A model generated the notes under the pieces. That model ran no database searches. It worked only from the letters and a program-made list of their open reading frames with translations, and was not told the DNA's origin. A DNA stretch of 64,000 bases. It comes from Jacaranda mimosifolia. Its lineage: Eukaryota > Streptophyta > Magnoliopsida > Lamiales > Bignoniaceae. The stretch lies in contig CM032126.1 in NCBI GenBank assembly GCA_018894105.1, positions 27,750,391 through 27,814,390 of the forward strand, written 5' to 3'. Both the position numbers and the translations under genes were made by a program. Position 1 is the first letter of the stretch; each line of letters starts with the position of its first letter. Below are positions 33,400 to 47,999 of the stretch, one piece after another.

Positions 33400-36300
33400 T
33401 GGATCTGCTATATTCTCTTTTGAAGCAACTCTTTCCACTCGAATATAACCTCTACCTATGATCTCCCAGATCAAATAGTATCACCTTAAAATGTGATTAG
33501 ATCGCTAATGAGATCTTGGCTCCTTAGCTTGTCAACAGCACTATTGTTGTCACATAAGATAACTAAAAGCTCTGACATGCTAGGCACTACATCCAACTCT
33601 TGGATGAAGTTTTTGATCCAAACACCTTTCTTTGCAGCTTTCGAAGCTGTAATATATTCTGCCTCAGTGGTGGAATCGGCCGTGGTGTCTTGTTTAGGAC
33701 TTTTCCCAACTCACTGCGCCGCCATTAAGGAAAAATATAAATCTAGAGGTATATTTTAGGTCATCTACATCAGATTGGAAACTTGAATTCAAAAACCACT
33801 TGGGTTTCAATTCTCCATTGTTGTATACTAAAAACAAGTCCTTAGTTCTTTTCAAGTACTTAAGGATCATTTTAACGGCTATCTAGTAACATTCACCGGT
33901 ATTGGATTGAAAGCGGTTTGTGACACTCAAAGCGTGCGCTACATCCGATCTTATAGATTGAACTGCATATATTATGCTCCCTATGGCAGACGCATAAGTT
34001 ATACGAGATATCTTTTGTCTCTCCACCCCAGTCTTAAGGGCCATAGACTTAGAGAGACGAATACCATGTCCCATGGGCAGGAATCCCTTCTTGGATTCTT
34101 CCATACTAAATTGCTTTAGTATTTTGTCAATGTACTGGGTTTGAGATAGCCCCAGCATCCTCTTCGATCTATATCTACAGATATGTATCCCTAATACGTA
34201 GGATGCCTCTCCCAAATTCTTCATGGAGATTTGAGTAGATAACCACGCTTTAGTACACTCTCACATTCCTATCTCATTCCCAATGAGACGGATGTTATCG
34301 ACATAATGCACAATAAACTGTACACTATTTCCACTTGCCTTCTTGTACACATATGTTTCATACACATTTTTGATAAGGCCAAACAATTTGACTGCATTAT
34401 CAAAACATATGTTCCAAATTTGGGACGCTTGCTTGAGTCCATAAATGGATCTCTAGAGTTTGCAAACCTATTGCTCACTCCCCTTGCATAAAAAACCTTG
34501 TAGTTGCTCCATATAGATTTCTTCTTCGATGTTGTCATTGAGGAAAGTGATTTTCACATTCATTTGTCATATCTCATAATCATAATATTCGGTTACGGCA
34601 AGTAGAATTAGAATGGACTTAGGCATTGCAACGGGTGAAAATGTTTTCTCAAAATCAATACCGGGTCTTTGAGTATAACCTTTTGCCACTGTCGTGCCTT
34701 AAAGGTTGCTATCTCTCCATCGACTCCTAGCTTTTTCTTATAGATCCACTTACAACCAATGGGTACAACACTCTTTGGTGGATCTACCAAAGTCCACACT
34801 TTGTTGGAGTCCATGGAGTCCATTTCGGATCTCATAACATCAACCTAATATCCCAAGTCTATGCCCAACATAGCTCCTCGTAGGTCTTCGGATCTATATC
34901 CAATTAGCCCGTCTCATAAAGAAATTTGAACTTTTTGGGTTGGTTCTTCATTTGGTCCAACCTACGTAGAGGTTGTGTGTAAGGCTCACTACTCGTTTCC
35001 ACCACTTGTGGAATTTGTTGATCATCTTGAACTTCATCAAATTCAATAACAACACATTTTCTATCTAATAGAAACTCATTTTCCAAAAAGGTAGCATTCC
35101 TCGAGACAAACACCTTTTGTTTTGAGGAATCATAAAAATAATAGCCCATAGACTCTCTAGGGTATCCCACAAACTTGCACAAAGAGGATCAATTATCCAA
35201 CTTGTCTCCTACTAATCTCTTCATATAGGCGGGAGACCCCCTAAACCTTAAGACAATGGTAAGAGGGTGTTTCGCCATACCACATCTCATGTGGTGTTTT
35301 TGGCACAGTTTTTGAGGGTACTACATTTAGTAGCTTCGCCACCGTATATAAGGTGTATTTCCAAAAGGATATAGGCACATCAGAGAAGCTAATCATGGAA
35401 CGTACCATGTCCAACAAGGTATGATTTCTCCTATCGAGTACTCCATTAAGTTGGGTGTGCCGAGTGGAGTCTATTGAGAAAGAATCCCATTCTCTTTTAG
35501 ATAATCCAAGAACTCGGTACTTAAGTATTCTCCTCCTCGATCTGATCAAAGAGTTTTAATACTAAGTCCTTTTTGCTTTTCTACTTCACACCTGTACTAC
35601 TTGAACCTGTAAAAGGCTTCGGACTTGTACTTCATAAGATACACATGTCCGAATCGAGTGTGATCATCGGTAAAGGTAATGAAGTGAGAATAGCCTCCTC
35701 ACGCACTATCTCTTAATGGGCAGCAACATCCTTGTGGATCAAATCTAAAGGACTTGTGCTCAGCTCCTAATGTCCTACAAACGGAGCCATGGTTATTTTT
35801 CCTTTTCAACAAGACTCACAAGTCGGAAGTTCCTCAATGCCACTAACATTTAGTACTTTAAGAGTTTCTATTTTGTTCATCCTATTTTTAGAGATATGCG
35901 CAAGTCTTACATGCTATAGAATGGCATCTTCTTGGACATCTAATTTTTTTTATTTAATTGAATGTGCATTAATGAATTTTGAGAATCCAAAACGTACAAT
36001 CTATTATTCAATGTACCTTGAGAAATTAAAAAATCTTTCTTTAATACCTTCAATTTCCCATTAGATATAGAAAAATCATATCCTTATCTAAAATGGGAAA
36101 TGAAATTATATTCTTCATAAGATTTGGTACATAAAAACAAGGATCAAGTACAATCATAGAATCTCCCAAGTCCAACTTGATGACGCCTAGGATGGTGGCA
36201 GCAACTCTTGCTCCATTTTCGAGGCGGAGAATCATATTTCCTTTATTCAGACTCTTTCTTCTTTTCATATCTTGTAACGAATTACATAGGTGAGAACCAC

Positions 36301-37200
36301 ATGCGGTATCAAATACCAATGAGGAAGAACTAGTTGTTAAATATACTTCAATAAAATATATACCCTTTTCAAAGCTTGCAAGATAAGCTTTGCAATTCCT
36401 TCTCCAATGCCCTTGATCACCACAATGAAAACATCCAGCATCAGTTTTAGCCTCTTTCTTCTTCTTAACGCCCCCCCTAAACCTTTCAAGGTTGTTTCCC
36501 TTTCAAAGTAGAACTTTTCTTCTTCTTACCCCATTTCCTTGGACCTTTTGGGCCTTTGGACTTGGAGGAGAATGCAAGCATAAGGGGATTTTCCTTTTTT
36601 GTAGTTACCTCGATGGTAACCAACATGTTCACCAATTCGATAATCGGTACTTCCATCTAGGGCATATTAAAGTTCATATTGAATTGGTCAAATGAGCTTG
36701 GCAATGACTGCAGGATCAAATCCACATAGAGGTCATTGTCCATGATTACATCAAGTTGTCCAAGTTTTTCAATGAGTCCAATCATTTTAAGCTCGTGATC
36801 ATGGACACTCATGCCCTCAATCATTCTACTTCTAAAGAGCTCTCTGGATAAAGCGAACTGTTCGTGTCTAGTTTGGACACCATACAAGTCTTGTAGGTGT
36901 GTATAGATCTCACTTGCATGTTTATGCTAGTAAGTCTTTCGCAACTCATTAGACATTTGCCATCAGGAGACACCTAGTTTGTAAATCATCTTCCACAAAC
37001 TTCGTGAATAATTCAAGGGCTTCATTGGTGGCGTCATCGCCAATGGTTTCCGGCGGACTTGGAAAAAATACATAAGTCATTTTCTCAGAGTCAAGTACTA
37101 TTTTGAGGTTTCTCAACTAATCGCGGAAATTGGGCCCAGTTAGTTAATTGGTTTCCAAAATCGTTGTGAGTATATTCTTAGCCATTTTGAGTTTGAAGAT
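33400..37200 (-). pseudogene. Decayed gag-pol of the 10.4 kb copia
   Basis: Read right to left. Gag lies near 37190-36657 (LFRSRMIEGMSVHDHELKMI). An intact CCHC knuckle (C-F-H-C-G-D-Q-G-H-W-R-R-N-C) lies near 36433-36390. Protease follows (VFDTACGSHLCNS, about 36317-36280), then integrase fragments (35549-35241). A reverse transcriptase start is seen near 34835-34740 (NKVWTLVDPPKSVVPIGCKW), and its later part at 34224-33883 (MKNLGEASYVLGIHI). RNase H is near 33760-33330, broken by frameshifts. Frameshifts and stops separate all pieces, so it cannot encode a full polyprotein. Confidence 0.88.
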
Positions 37201-39173
37201 TTCACAAATCTACAAAAAGCGATAAAAGAGAATATTAGCATGTGATTGAATATTTGATATTTTGAAAACATGTTTATGGTCTTTCAAGCATGTTTTTCTC
37301 CCACTATTTTATCAAATCCTTTACCCCCTAGAAGAATTGGGGAAATCATATTTCCTAGTGAGAATCAAGACTCCAAAGACTTGCAAGTGGACCCCCATGA
37401 CCGAGTGCCATCCACAAACAATCTAAGGATAAGCAACACTAGCTAATTTCATCACATGCAACTTTTGATATATTTTGCCTCACTTTTCATGTAGACTCAC
37501 GACTCGTGCGACATCTACATTACTAAGTTTTAAGTCGAATCTACCAATCAAACTTCCATTCAAGACCGCTCCACAACATCCCCTGTGACCGAGTGCCAGT
37601 GTGTGGAAAGCGTCAAATCAAAGGTGCATCATATGCTAAGTATATCCTCACAGCTTTCCTCCTAAGTATGACCCCCGTGACCGAGTACCACCACACAAAA
37701 TCGATAGCATCATCATGGGATATACTATTGGTAGAAGGCACGAATTTATTAAAACTCCTTTTAATTTATATCCATTTTGACTTAATATTTGAAAACACTT
37801 AGACATTTTAAGTGGAAGGATTTTTAACTTGCTTGCCAAGATCTCACCATTTTTATCTTCTTATCCTAATCCATGCATCATGTACATCAATAGGATACGG
37901 AAAGCATAAATAAGTAAATGCGCCTAGCATGCTCCTAGGGTAGGATGACCATGAGTCTAACCAAGTGATGCATTTTAGAGCCATAGGTGCATCACTTAGT
38001 TGATTTTAAGTGAATTGATTAAATCTAGCTATTACAAAATTGTATCCCATACATACATAGGTCTCAATGCCTTAAATGGTCTTCTTTGCTCCTTGTAACA
38101 ATTACATGAGAAAGAAATCCCCATTCCTAGTGATTCTACTCTCATAACATTTACACGATAGAAGTTAAGAGGCATGCAAGCTCTAATTTAATACAACCCA
38201 TTTCAACAACTTTGAAACAAATAAATTCAATATTAAAGGCTCATGATCATCTCCATTCATTCATCATCCATTCAACAATTAAATGAACAATAAATAAATC
38301 AAGAATTAACATTCAATTCCTACAATTAAGTGCTTATCATATAAATAATTAATTGGTCAAACAAAAACAAGCATAACATTTATGCATTCTATATTTGCAC
38401 TAATTGGAGATTAACTATAACAAGATTTAAGGAAGCATCAAAATATCAAACATAATTTTGAGAAATTGCACAATACTTGTGCATCTATTATGTGTGAAAT
38501 AAAACCTTTTTGATCACATAAAGGAGCAAAAAATTGAGTCAAAATTCACCAATCCCAAAACAGGGCACTACTGCCCACACTAGGCACATGGCCAAGCGCT
38601 GTGCACACACATGGTGCGTACGCTGCCCAGCCAGTGCCCGGAGTGGCGCAGCAGTTTGGTGGTTTCAAGGTGTGGTCCGAGTCATCTCATTTTCAAATCA
38701 ACTTTTGTGCACCAAAAACTTTAAAACACCTACTAAACTTATATCACACAATATAGATGAAATTTCAGATCTAAAACACCTTTTAAAACTGAAATTTTAA
38801 GTGCTCAAACATGCTTAAAAAATAAAATTTAAGTGAGAATCACATTATACTACAAATCTCCAATTAAATCCAATCCTATTGGATTCAAAAATTACCAAAA
38901 CATCTTAAGACCAAATGTAACATGCTATATCAACATATAACATACTCCAAGCTAAATCAAAATTTAACATTAGCTAATCATGAATTAAATTACATTAACA
39001 TATGAATTAACAATTAAAACACATATTAGCATAATATCTATTCAACATCAAAGGAGCCACAAGCATCGTCATCCAAACACTCCAATCCATGATTTGGATC
39101 CAGTGTTTGAAGATCTAGAACAATTCATCATATGAATCAATCCAAAGAGAATCCAAAATATAGCATGCAATTA

Positions 39174-39186
39174 GGCTCTGATACCA
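39174..39186 (-). other. Primer-binding site for initiator tRNA-Met
   Basis: The minus strand reads TGGTATCAGAGCC, the standard plant copia primer-binding sequence, next to the 5' LTR. Confidence 0.88.
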
Positions 39187-39188
39187 CT

Positions 39189-41441
39189 TAAAAGAGGTAT
39201 AAAACTAAGGATCCAATTTAAAACATCTAAAAAATAAATCTAACTTAGTTTACACCACCACAAAGTTCTAAATCATGCCAATATAATGGATCAAGGTTAG
39301 ATTGTTACCTCTAAAGCAAAATCCAGCCAAAACTTGAAGTTGTGTTTCATTTCCCGAAAGCAGACAGCTTCTAGCGCAATAAGGTGGGATTTACTTTTGA
39401 TTGGGCAAATCATCTCAAATTCAAGCCAAATCTGGACCAAAATTTTTCCAACTCAATGGAGAATGTCCAGTAAAAAAATTCAGCACCAATATCCTTCGAA
39501 AAGACCTTGAACAGAGTTCAAAAAAGTCACTGTTGGAATAGAGGATCACCAAAGCAAGCAATCTGAAATTCATCTTGCCTCTAATGCCAAAGTCCACACA
39601 CCACTGGACAATCCTTTTCTCCTTAATTCATTTAGAAAAACTAAGAAGAAAGAGAGCTTGGTTGGAGGCCGAAAATGGTGAGGGAGGTGAAGAAGAGAGT
39701 GAAAACTCAACTCATGAGAAAATCACAATTTTGAAGGGAATTTTTGATCTAACTTTTAGATGCACAAAATATGTGAATGATTCTTCCTTGTGGCCGCCCC
39801 CTCTATATCTATATATTGAGAGAGGATGGAGGAATCACACCTTCCTCAATGAGGGGCGCCCCCCAAGCATGCCAATTTGCAAGCATCTTGCAAGTTGCAT
39901 ATGATGGTATGTTGAATTTGAATTTAATTTGGAATCTACATTTCATTTTATAAAATGTCTACCAAATAAATTCTAATTCCACACCAAATGAACATTACAT
40001 TTGGATTTTCCCTCCAAGATTATTTCTTCACTTTAATTAAATTAAACACTTTAGTTTAATTAAACTTTGACTTAACCATTAAGTCAACTAACTTAACTCT
40101 TTAAGCTAGTTAGTTAACTCTTTAAGTTAACTTGACCAATTGATAGTCATGTGACACCAAATTAAATTAACATTTAATTTAATTGGTCATAATTTAATTC
40201 CTTAAATTAATTAGATCAATTTAACAATTAAATTGATCAAGCTGAAATGACTAAAAATTGCGTCAACCGAATCCCACAATTTTCGGTCGCTTAGGAATTA
40301 TTCTAACACTTAGAAAATTCTCCTTATCATATAGGATTTCAATTGGCTTTTGTGTGTGACCAATTAGGTTCTACCGCTTATTGGACATGGGCTCACAACC
40401 TTTGTGACTTTAGAATATCACATATTCATGTTAGTTTAAACTCTGTTAAACTAACCGACTCAATTCAATTAATTGAAGAGTACTTAATCTCCATAGTTGA
40501 TGTCCAACCTCAAGCCCATGGAGCCCAACAATTGGTCGAATAAATGTTCTTGGTAAACCATTCTAGCTCTATGAGTACCATGCAAATACGGTCTTCTGTC
40601 TCCATGAAAGAGGCCTAGGGCAAGATATTTGTCGGCTCCCCAATAGACTCGATACTATGTATCTATTCTTAATGTTCGATTCCTATTTGTGACCTCATCT
40701 TTGGAAAATCCTTTTCCAAATTGTCACACTGCCTTGGCCAATAACTCCCTGGAATCGATCATTATAGAATGCATAGAAGATGCATTCGCCCTTCACAAAG
40801 ACGAGGAGTCGGATCCCATCTTGGTTCACATAAACCTTCATGTCTAAGTAGCTCATACCCAAACGCAACCCGAACGGCCTGCTAGGTGACTACGGATGAG
40901 TCAAAGTATGAGGACTAAAACACAAGGTTACAGTGGATCTTCGGTCAAATGACTAATTATATGCACTAGCATAAGTTGAAGAACTTGTCACTACAGACTT
41001 GCCACTACAGACTTGCCACTATGGCTACCTAGTGGATTCTTCAAGCGGGTCTCCAATGTCTTATTCTCTAACAAGCACCCACTAACATACATCCATATCT
41101 CATATGGTTTGCTCATAGAATAAAGCAGCATCCAACCCTTGGATTATGCATTATCAATGCAAGTCTATCCAAATCTTAGATGTCCTGTTTCTTAAGATTA
41201 TGTGCCTTGAGATGTTTAATATCACAACTATGCAAGACTTATTTCATGATCATCGCCAAGAGTGTATTGGCCAAGTCCCATAGTCTAGTGTGATCTAAGG
41301 GCTTCAACCAGATGCCGGTGAAAAAATATAAGCATAAGATAAAGATGGCCATTTATAAAGAATACCATTCAATTAAGATTGTATCACAAGTGAAATAGTT
41401 TACATGCTAATCTTATTGGCTTGCCGGGCATTATTCCAACA
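39189..41441 (-). repeat. 5' LTR (right) of the 10.4 kb copia
   Basis: It matches 31063-33304. It has a local triplication of a 'cttgccactacaga'-type word near 40985-41025 not seen in the other LTR. Confidence 0.93.
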
Positions 41442-41446
41442 GTTTT

Positions 41447-43810
41447 TGCATTATTTTGTGTCACAATCTTGGCATGCTACATATTTTGTTCAAGCAATAA
41501 TTTTTTTTTCTAATTGGTCCTTAATTCAAACTTTCTAGCGTTATTAATACTTGTCTGATTTCTTCACACACTCATGCATTTATTAAAAGTTACTAGCAAG
41601 CACTTGCAAGTTGATTTTAAGGAAGTCATATAATTAGTTAAATAAATTTCAAATTCATTTGTTGCACTTCTACCAATTATTTGAAAAAAATTCAAGACCT
41701 GGGCCTTTATTCATTCTTTCAAAAATTCCTTTTATTACACAAAAACATAGGCACGTTTACAATAAAAAATATTAAATTTTTTTGAGCAAATAATTTTAGT
41801 GGCATATGTCGGATTGCTATAATTAGTTTTTGGCTGATCCCTATGAGTTTTTATTTTCTACAATTTTTTCTTTCTTTTTACATAATTTCATTTTAATCAA
41901 AAATCACAAAAGAATAAAAATCATAAAAATAACAAGGATTGATAGATGAGTTATCCATTACACTATCCATCAAAAGGTGGAGGGAAGATAAGAGCAGCAA
42001 GCTGGTGTAGATTGCAACCATTTTTGACGAATATATCCACTGACATCCAAGTGATACAACCCGTAGTCTTTGATAATGGTGTTTGAAGTTCATAGATTAG
42101 AAAACATGAGCATTAATGTCATCGAAGACATACCCTAAAAGAATGAAGGATTATATTTGACTGGTGGAAAAAAGGAAAGAACAATGTGAGAGCATGTACA
42201 AGAAGCAACAATATTTTAATTCTATTAGACAAGTGCTTAAAATGATGCTCGACAATTTGAAAAGCATTAAAAGGATATTTCCACCTCCATCAAGGGATAT
42301 ATTGGAGTTCAAGATCAAGAACATTAATACAAGTGTTTTGGCCAATGTAAAAAGGATTTTGTTGTCTCTGCTAAAAAGGATAGAGAAACTCCGCTAATAG
42401 GACTAATTAAGGATTTCACCACCTTCTGTGGGCAACATCAACTTAGGCAACTAGCTATCAACAGACTCATATCCAATATCAATCACATCAACTTAATTTT
42501 CCTAATCAGTGATTGGAGAAAATAAGTGGTTTATGAATCTAACAATATTTTAATTTATAGACCAAAAAATTCAGGGTCTAAACAAATTAAAAGATGCCCC
42601 TATACTAATTAATCTGATTGAACATACCATGGATTGGTAGGACAAATCCCAAACTAACACAAACAGAGACTCCAATAGAAACAATCTGAATTGATAGCAG
42701 CAATCTACTTCACCACCTAAGTAAATGTTCTCGATTGCCCTTACCCTGACCTACTATTAAAAAGAAAAAATCCACTGAGTTACATTTAAGTAACACTTTT
42801 CAAAAAATATACCAATAGCCTCTCTATTAAGAAGTTCGATTTAAATTTTTTTAAATACTTTAATATTGTTTTAAATAATACTTTCTCAAAAGTATCATAT
42901 TAACATATGTTACGGGAACATTTCCATAAAGTTGTCACGCTTATTTTTACAATTTCTATTTTTACTATGACACTTTTATCAAAAAGTGTTTTATTTTTGT
43001 AGAGATATAAAAAAAATGTCTTATTTATATTTAACATTTATATTTTTATTATGACACTTTAAAGGGTCACATATTAATAATTAAAATACATTAACACAAA
43101 AGAAAAGAAAAGAAAATTTGGTGCCTATATATTTTCCCATAAAAAAAATATGTTTTTCCATTATAATTTGCACCTCTTTCAATTTCCTCCTCTTTTGCAC
43201 ATTCTCATGAACTAGTGTTGAATCCTTAGCCAAATCGAGCTTTCTCTCTCCCATGCAAAGATTATTTCTTGTCCCACACCTATTGCTAATAGTATTATTT
43301 CTTTCTTTCTCTCACACACATGCATGCATAGTGCATACACAAAGAAATGAGAGCTTATTTCTTGATTTCATGGAGTTGATTTAGCTCATTAATTTCTATA
43401 AAAATTGAAATTGAATAGCAACATTATCGTCTATAGAAGAAACAACAATTTGGTTTAATTATGCTTTAATCTATGGTGTAGATGAATTCTTATTTTCTCT
43501 TGCTCCATTCGGTACCAATACTACTTGGTTCACTTTTTTTGAGCTCCAATTTTTTGTAAAATTTTTTCATGCTTATGATATAATTTATAAAAACTAGCTA
43601 GACTTGCCTAGCTTGTAGGAGCAAAAAAAGACAAGTCCAAATAAACACAAAATCTTCTATCGCTGCTGATAGGCAATTGATAATGAGAATTAAATGCATG
43701 TTCTGAAAGGATACTCTTAATTACCAATGTCATTTACGGAAAAAATATAGATATATATGCATTTAAAGATGCAATATTATTAGTTTCTCTTGTCCACAAA
43801 TAAATTAACT
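41447..43810. other. Spacer between the copia and block B
   Basis: AT-rich sequence with no recognised gene. A 77-codon plus-strand frame (42164-42397) is lysine-rich and opposed by an open minus frame; I do not recognise it. Around 42885-43020 there are paired words (gtgtcat..., tatcaaaaagtg) suggesting a decayed MITE, but no clean ends or target duplication are visible. Confidence 0.4.
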
Positions 43811-44543
43811 TAAAAGATTGTTGCCAAAACTTATTAGCTCCCAATTACCAGAGCCAAGGCTGATAGGGATGGACAGTTTACTATTGAATACATACATTTA
43901 TTGCAGTGAAAGATTAATGTAGAATTATAATTAAGAAATAAAAAAGAACAACTCGATCACATTGACAAAACCTTGCATGCATGCAAGTTTAATTCAATGT
44001 GCATCACTATTATCATGAATATCATTTGGATGAATGCATTTACAACCAATTATATTTCTTACTTGGAGGCGTTAATTTATCTTCGAGGATGTTCCAAATC
44101 CAGTCCTCTCACATTATTCAACATGACAACTCATCAAAAGAGGCATCGGATTGGGAAAACGATCGAGAACATTATGACACTTTTAAATTACCAGTAATAT
44201 AAATTTTAAATTCTCATTTCTTGACCAAATTTTATAGTTGAATTAAAAGCTAAGAGCAATCAAAGTTAAATTTTGTGATTTGTTTTTCATTTAATTAGAT
44301 TTAGGACACACACACACACACATGCACATATATATATATAAATATATTTAACACAAAGTCAAAATATGTAGTGCCTAACAGCCACACAAATAGAAATAAG
44401 TTTAAGCAACGTCTTTACAATGAATGAAATAAATTTTACTTGTATACTTCAATGCACATAGTTGGGGAAAAAAAAGGGATATTAGCTAACAGGGTAGCAC
44501 CATAAAATTAAAATTCCCATGATCCATTATAATTACCATATTA

Positions 44544-44560
44544 GGGGGGGGGGGGGGGGG
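44544..44560. repeat. Run of 17 G
   Basis: Poly-G tract in 'ccatatta(G)17aagtaaa'. Block A has an A-rich stretch at the same place (around 2370). It may partly be a sequencing or assembly artefact. Confidence 0.8.
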
Positions 44561-45854
44561 AAGTAAAAATCAAGAGGCATTTCAATACTAAGTCCACCTT
44601 GAGAATGAAGATTACAATTGTTACTCAAACTTATTGACCATATCAGTGGAAAGGCTTCTTTTTGGAAAATACCCGACCGAATCACTGGCAACAATATGTT
44701 GACTACAACTTTTTTTTAGTTTCCCTTATTTTTTTTAGATAAACTCAAGTACATAAAAGTGTTGATATTTTGGTTTAACTTTCAAGTAAAGAAATTGGTT
44801 TGATTATTCTAAAATAAGATTGATGAAATGAAAATTTATAAGTGGAATAAATTGGAAAAAAAGGGTCAATGTCGATGTTTTGGTTTGAGTTTAAATTTTG
44901 AAGAAATGATCAGGAGAAACAAGTGGAGTTGTCGAGTAAATAGTGACTCTTGAAGAAATAATTGAGGTTTTTGAATACATGTTTGATTGTTTGGATATAT
45001 AGATATATTACAATTTTATCTTGGTTTCAGTGAATGTATAAAATAAATAAAAAGGGTATACTTAATTGGTACAATTAAGATTGGTATGTGGGACTTACTT
45101 ATAATGTACATGAATTTTCATTTCCATCCTTAATATTATATTTTTGTATTTATTTGTTGAAAATAAAGGATAAAATTTATAAAAGTACATGGAATTACTT
45201 CAACATCTAGTGTGCTTTCTTCCCTTCCTAATTGATTTGATAATCTTAATATTCACAAACTTTGCACCAATAACTTAGAAAATCAAGATGAAATAAAAAG
45301 GAAGGAAAGAAATTAAACAAAAACCTAGAAAATTGAGGGAAACAAGTATAAACTGGAAGTGGAGATGGCAATGGTGGCCCAACAGAGTAGAACAACTGAT
45401 AATACTATGGTGAACACTGCGTGTAGAATGGCGAAGTGAAGTAGTTTTTGTTAATTTTTTTAAATAAAAACCCTAGCCATTTCACTGCAATAATTTTTTA
45501 TAATTTTTGTAAGTATTTCTTTTTTGGTCAACAACCTGTTACTATTTTCTCTATGAGAAACTTCTTGTTTTCACCACAAGAAATAGAGAGTATAATAGTC
45601 ATAATAAGTTTTTTCAATGGATTCATAGTAAATAAATAATAATTCTTAATCTAGCTTAATTTAATCATAGAAGTGAAAAAGTTAATAAAATCAACTAAAT
45701 ATTATTTAAAATTGAAATATTATCTTTAGTCCAACTTTACATTATACCTACGTATATTTTTATTTTCATAAAAAAATGATAGAATAGTAAAGACACTTGA
45801 AAATGAAAAAATAAAATAAATAAATATTTGATTAAGTAAAAGGATTTAACTTCA

Positions 45855-47560
45855 ACACGAACTACTAATGTAAAAGCACCATTATAGGTGGTAAAATATT
45901 TTATTTACAAGTCAACACTATAAGGAAAAACAAATTTTCATGGCTTTACCAACATAACAAGGTTTAAAATGATCAAATTGAATGATACTCAAAATTTGTA
46001 TAATTGATATTGGATAACAGAAAAGTAATATCTCATTTCAGCATGTAATAATTTATTTTTGCAACTGAATATTTGATTTGAGAAGATTAATACCTCATCT
46101 TCAACATTTAGTACTGCATCAATGTAATTCTATAGTTATTAGTTGTATGGCCTAAATTTTCTCAATTTAGTAATGAAATTACATGTAAGATCATCTAAAA
46201 ATAATAAAATCATATTTTCTTCATTTAATGGTTAGGTTACACATGTGTTAAAATGGTTGGGAACACAAACTACTAGTGTAAAAGCACCATTATAGGAGGT
46301 ATATGCTCCATTTAGGAGTCAACATTATAAGAAAAAATAGGTTTTCAAGGCTATATCAATATAACAAAGTCTAAATTATTCAAATTGAACAATATTTAAA
46401 AAATATATAATTGATACTGGATAATAGAAAGTAATACCATTTTCTTCAATTTCAGTACTTGATCTTGGACAACATACTAGATGACCTAATCTTGTATATC
46501 ATATTCGTATTTTTGTACTTATTTTTTCTTTGGTCGAATTTACCTTAATTTGATGGGTTAAACAACATATAAGACCATCTAATACAATAAAATCTTGTTT
46601 TTGCCAAGTAATGGTCATGATAGCATGTGTGCAAATGGTTGGGAATACAAATACCCACATCCAACCACTTGTCTTCTCATTCATACTAGTATAAAACGTT
46701 GATGTATGTGGTAAGTGTATCATTTCAATCCCACTATCAAAAACCAAGCAATCTCTCATGACTATATCAATCTTGGGAATAATAAATCATGGTTTGATAG
46801 TCATGCAATGACTTAGTAGTTATATTCAACTTAATCTCTTGTGTATCAAGAATGATATTCGATTTTAGTATTTGATTTTGGAGATAAGGTACTGGATTGG
46901 CCTAATCTCGTACATCATTGTTATGTTTTTGTACTTGTTTTTCCTTTGACCAAATTTACTTCAATTTGATGGGTGAGACAACATATAAGATTATTTAATA
47001 CAATAAAATTATGTTTTCATTAGGCAACAGTTGTGATAGTACATGTGAAAATGATTGGGAATACAAATATCCATATCCAACCACTTGTGTTCTTATTTAT
47101 ACTAGTTTAAAAGCACTAATATATGTGGCAAATGTATCATTTCGACGCAACCATAAAAAACCAAGTAATCTCTCCACTACTATATCAGTCTTAGGAATAA
47201 TAAATAATGGTTTGATAATTATGAAATGATTTAATTAGCTATATTCAACTTAACCTCTTTTGTATCAAGAATGATATCATATAATGTGAAAATAATTCCT
47301 TTTTCTCCAATTTCAATATTTGATTTTGGACATAAGGTATTGGATTGACCTAATCTTGTACGTCATTTTCGTATTTTAGTACTTACTTTTCCTTTGGTCG
47401 AATTTGCCTCAATTTGATGGGTGAAAACAACATATAAGACCATCTAATACAACAAAATTATATTTTTGTAAGTAATGATCGTGATAGCATGTATACAAAT
47501 GATTGAAAACACAAATACCCCTATCCAACTACTTCTGTTCTTATGCATTAAGAATGATAC
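45855..47560. repeat. Diverged tandem repeat, about 400-440 base unit, four to five copies
   Basis: Related units start near 45855, 46258, 46640, 47058 and 47503. Shared words are 'gggaa(c/t)acaaa(c/t)ac', 'ccaaccacttgt', 'atttgatgggt(t/g)a(a/g)acaacatataaga' (split here) and 'agtactt(g)att'. Block A has nothing comparable. The array sits at one side of the block-B-specific insertion that also holds the decayed transposon ORF. It may be the terminal or subterminal region of that transposon. Confidence 0.7.
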
Positions 47561-47999
47561 AATATAGTATGAAAATATTACCATTTTCTCCGATTCCAAT
47601 ATATGGACATATGAAACTAGATATGCACCCATACAACAAGTTTGGAGTATTTTTGTTCCCTTTTTTCATTATACATGCTATCATTTTTTCAATTTCAGTA
47701 CTAGTTATGTAAATATAGATAATGTATACATTTTGAAATGTATTGCATTTTGAGAAATCTGTAACATATATATATATCAATATCAATATCTATATAAATT
47801 GTAAACACCATCCATTTTGATCATCGAAATACGCAAATAATAAATTATAAACAACGTAATAATTTTATCCATATAAGATCCAAAATATTGAAATATTCAC
47901 CTTAGTATCCATATACAAGAAGTAAATTCATCCAAACAATAACCATCCAGACATCACCATTCAGCATTGCAAGACTATAAACCGCACTCGTCAGTTAGA

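Larger units (their letters stand above)
31063..41441 (-). mobile_element. Ty1/copia retrotransposon with long LTRs between the duplicated blocks
   Basis: 10.4 kb with two LTRs of about 2.24 kb (31063-33304 and 39189-41441). A target duplication GTTTT flanks the element (31058-31062 and 41442-41446). Left ends are TGAAAGAGG... with ...CCAACA at the right. On the minus strand a perfect 13-base initiator-Met primer-binding site TGGTATCAGAGCC (39186-39174) lies 2 bases inside the 5' LTR. A purine tract (GTGGGAGAT, about 33313-33305) precedes the 3' LTR. Gag-pol lies between and is decayed. LTR length is well above what is common for copia. Confidence 0.93.

Noticed and set aside
43973..44202. 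Two overlapping open frames of about 70 codons in block B
   Set aside because: The duplicate sequence in block A (about 880-1075) carries stops and indels in both frames, so neither is under visible constraint.
45927..45960. CACTA-type terminus (cactataaggaaaaac)
   Set aside because: The match is partial, lies inside the tandem repeat, and no opposite CACTA end or 3-base target duplication was found.
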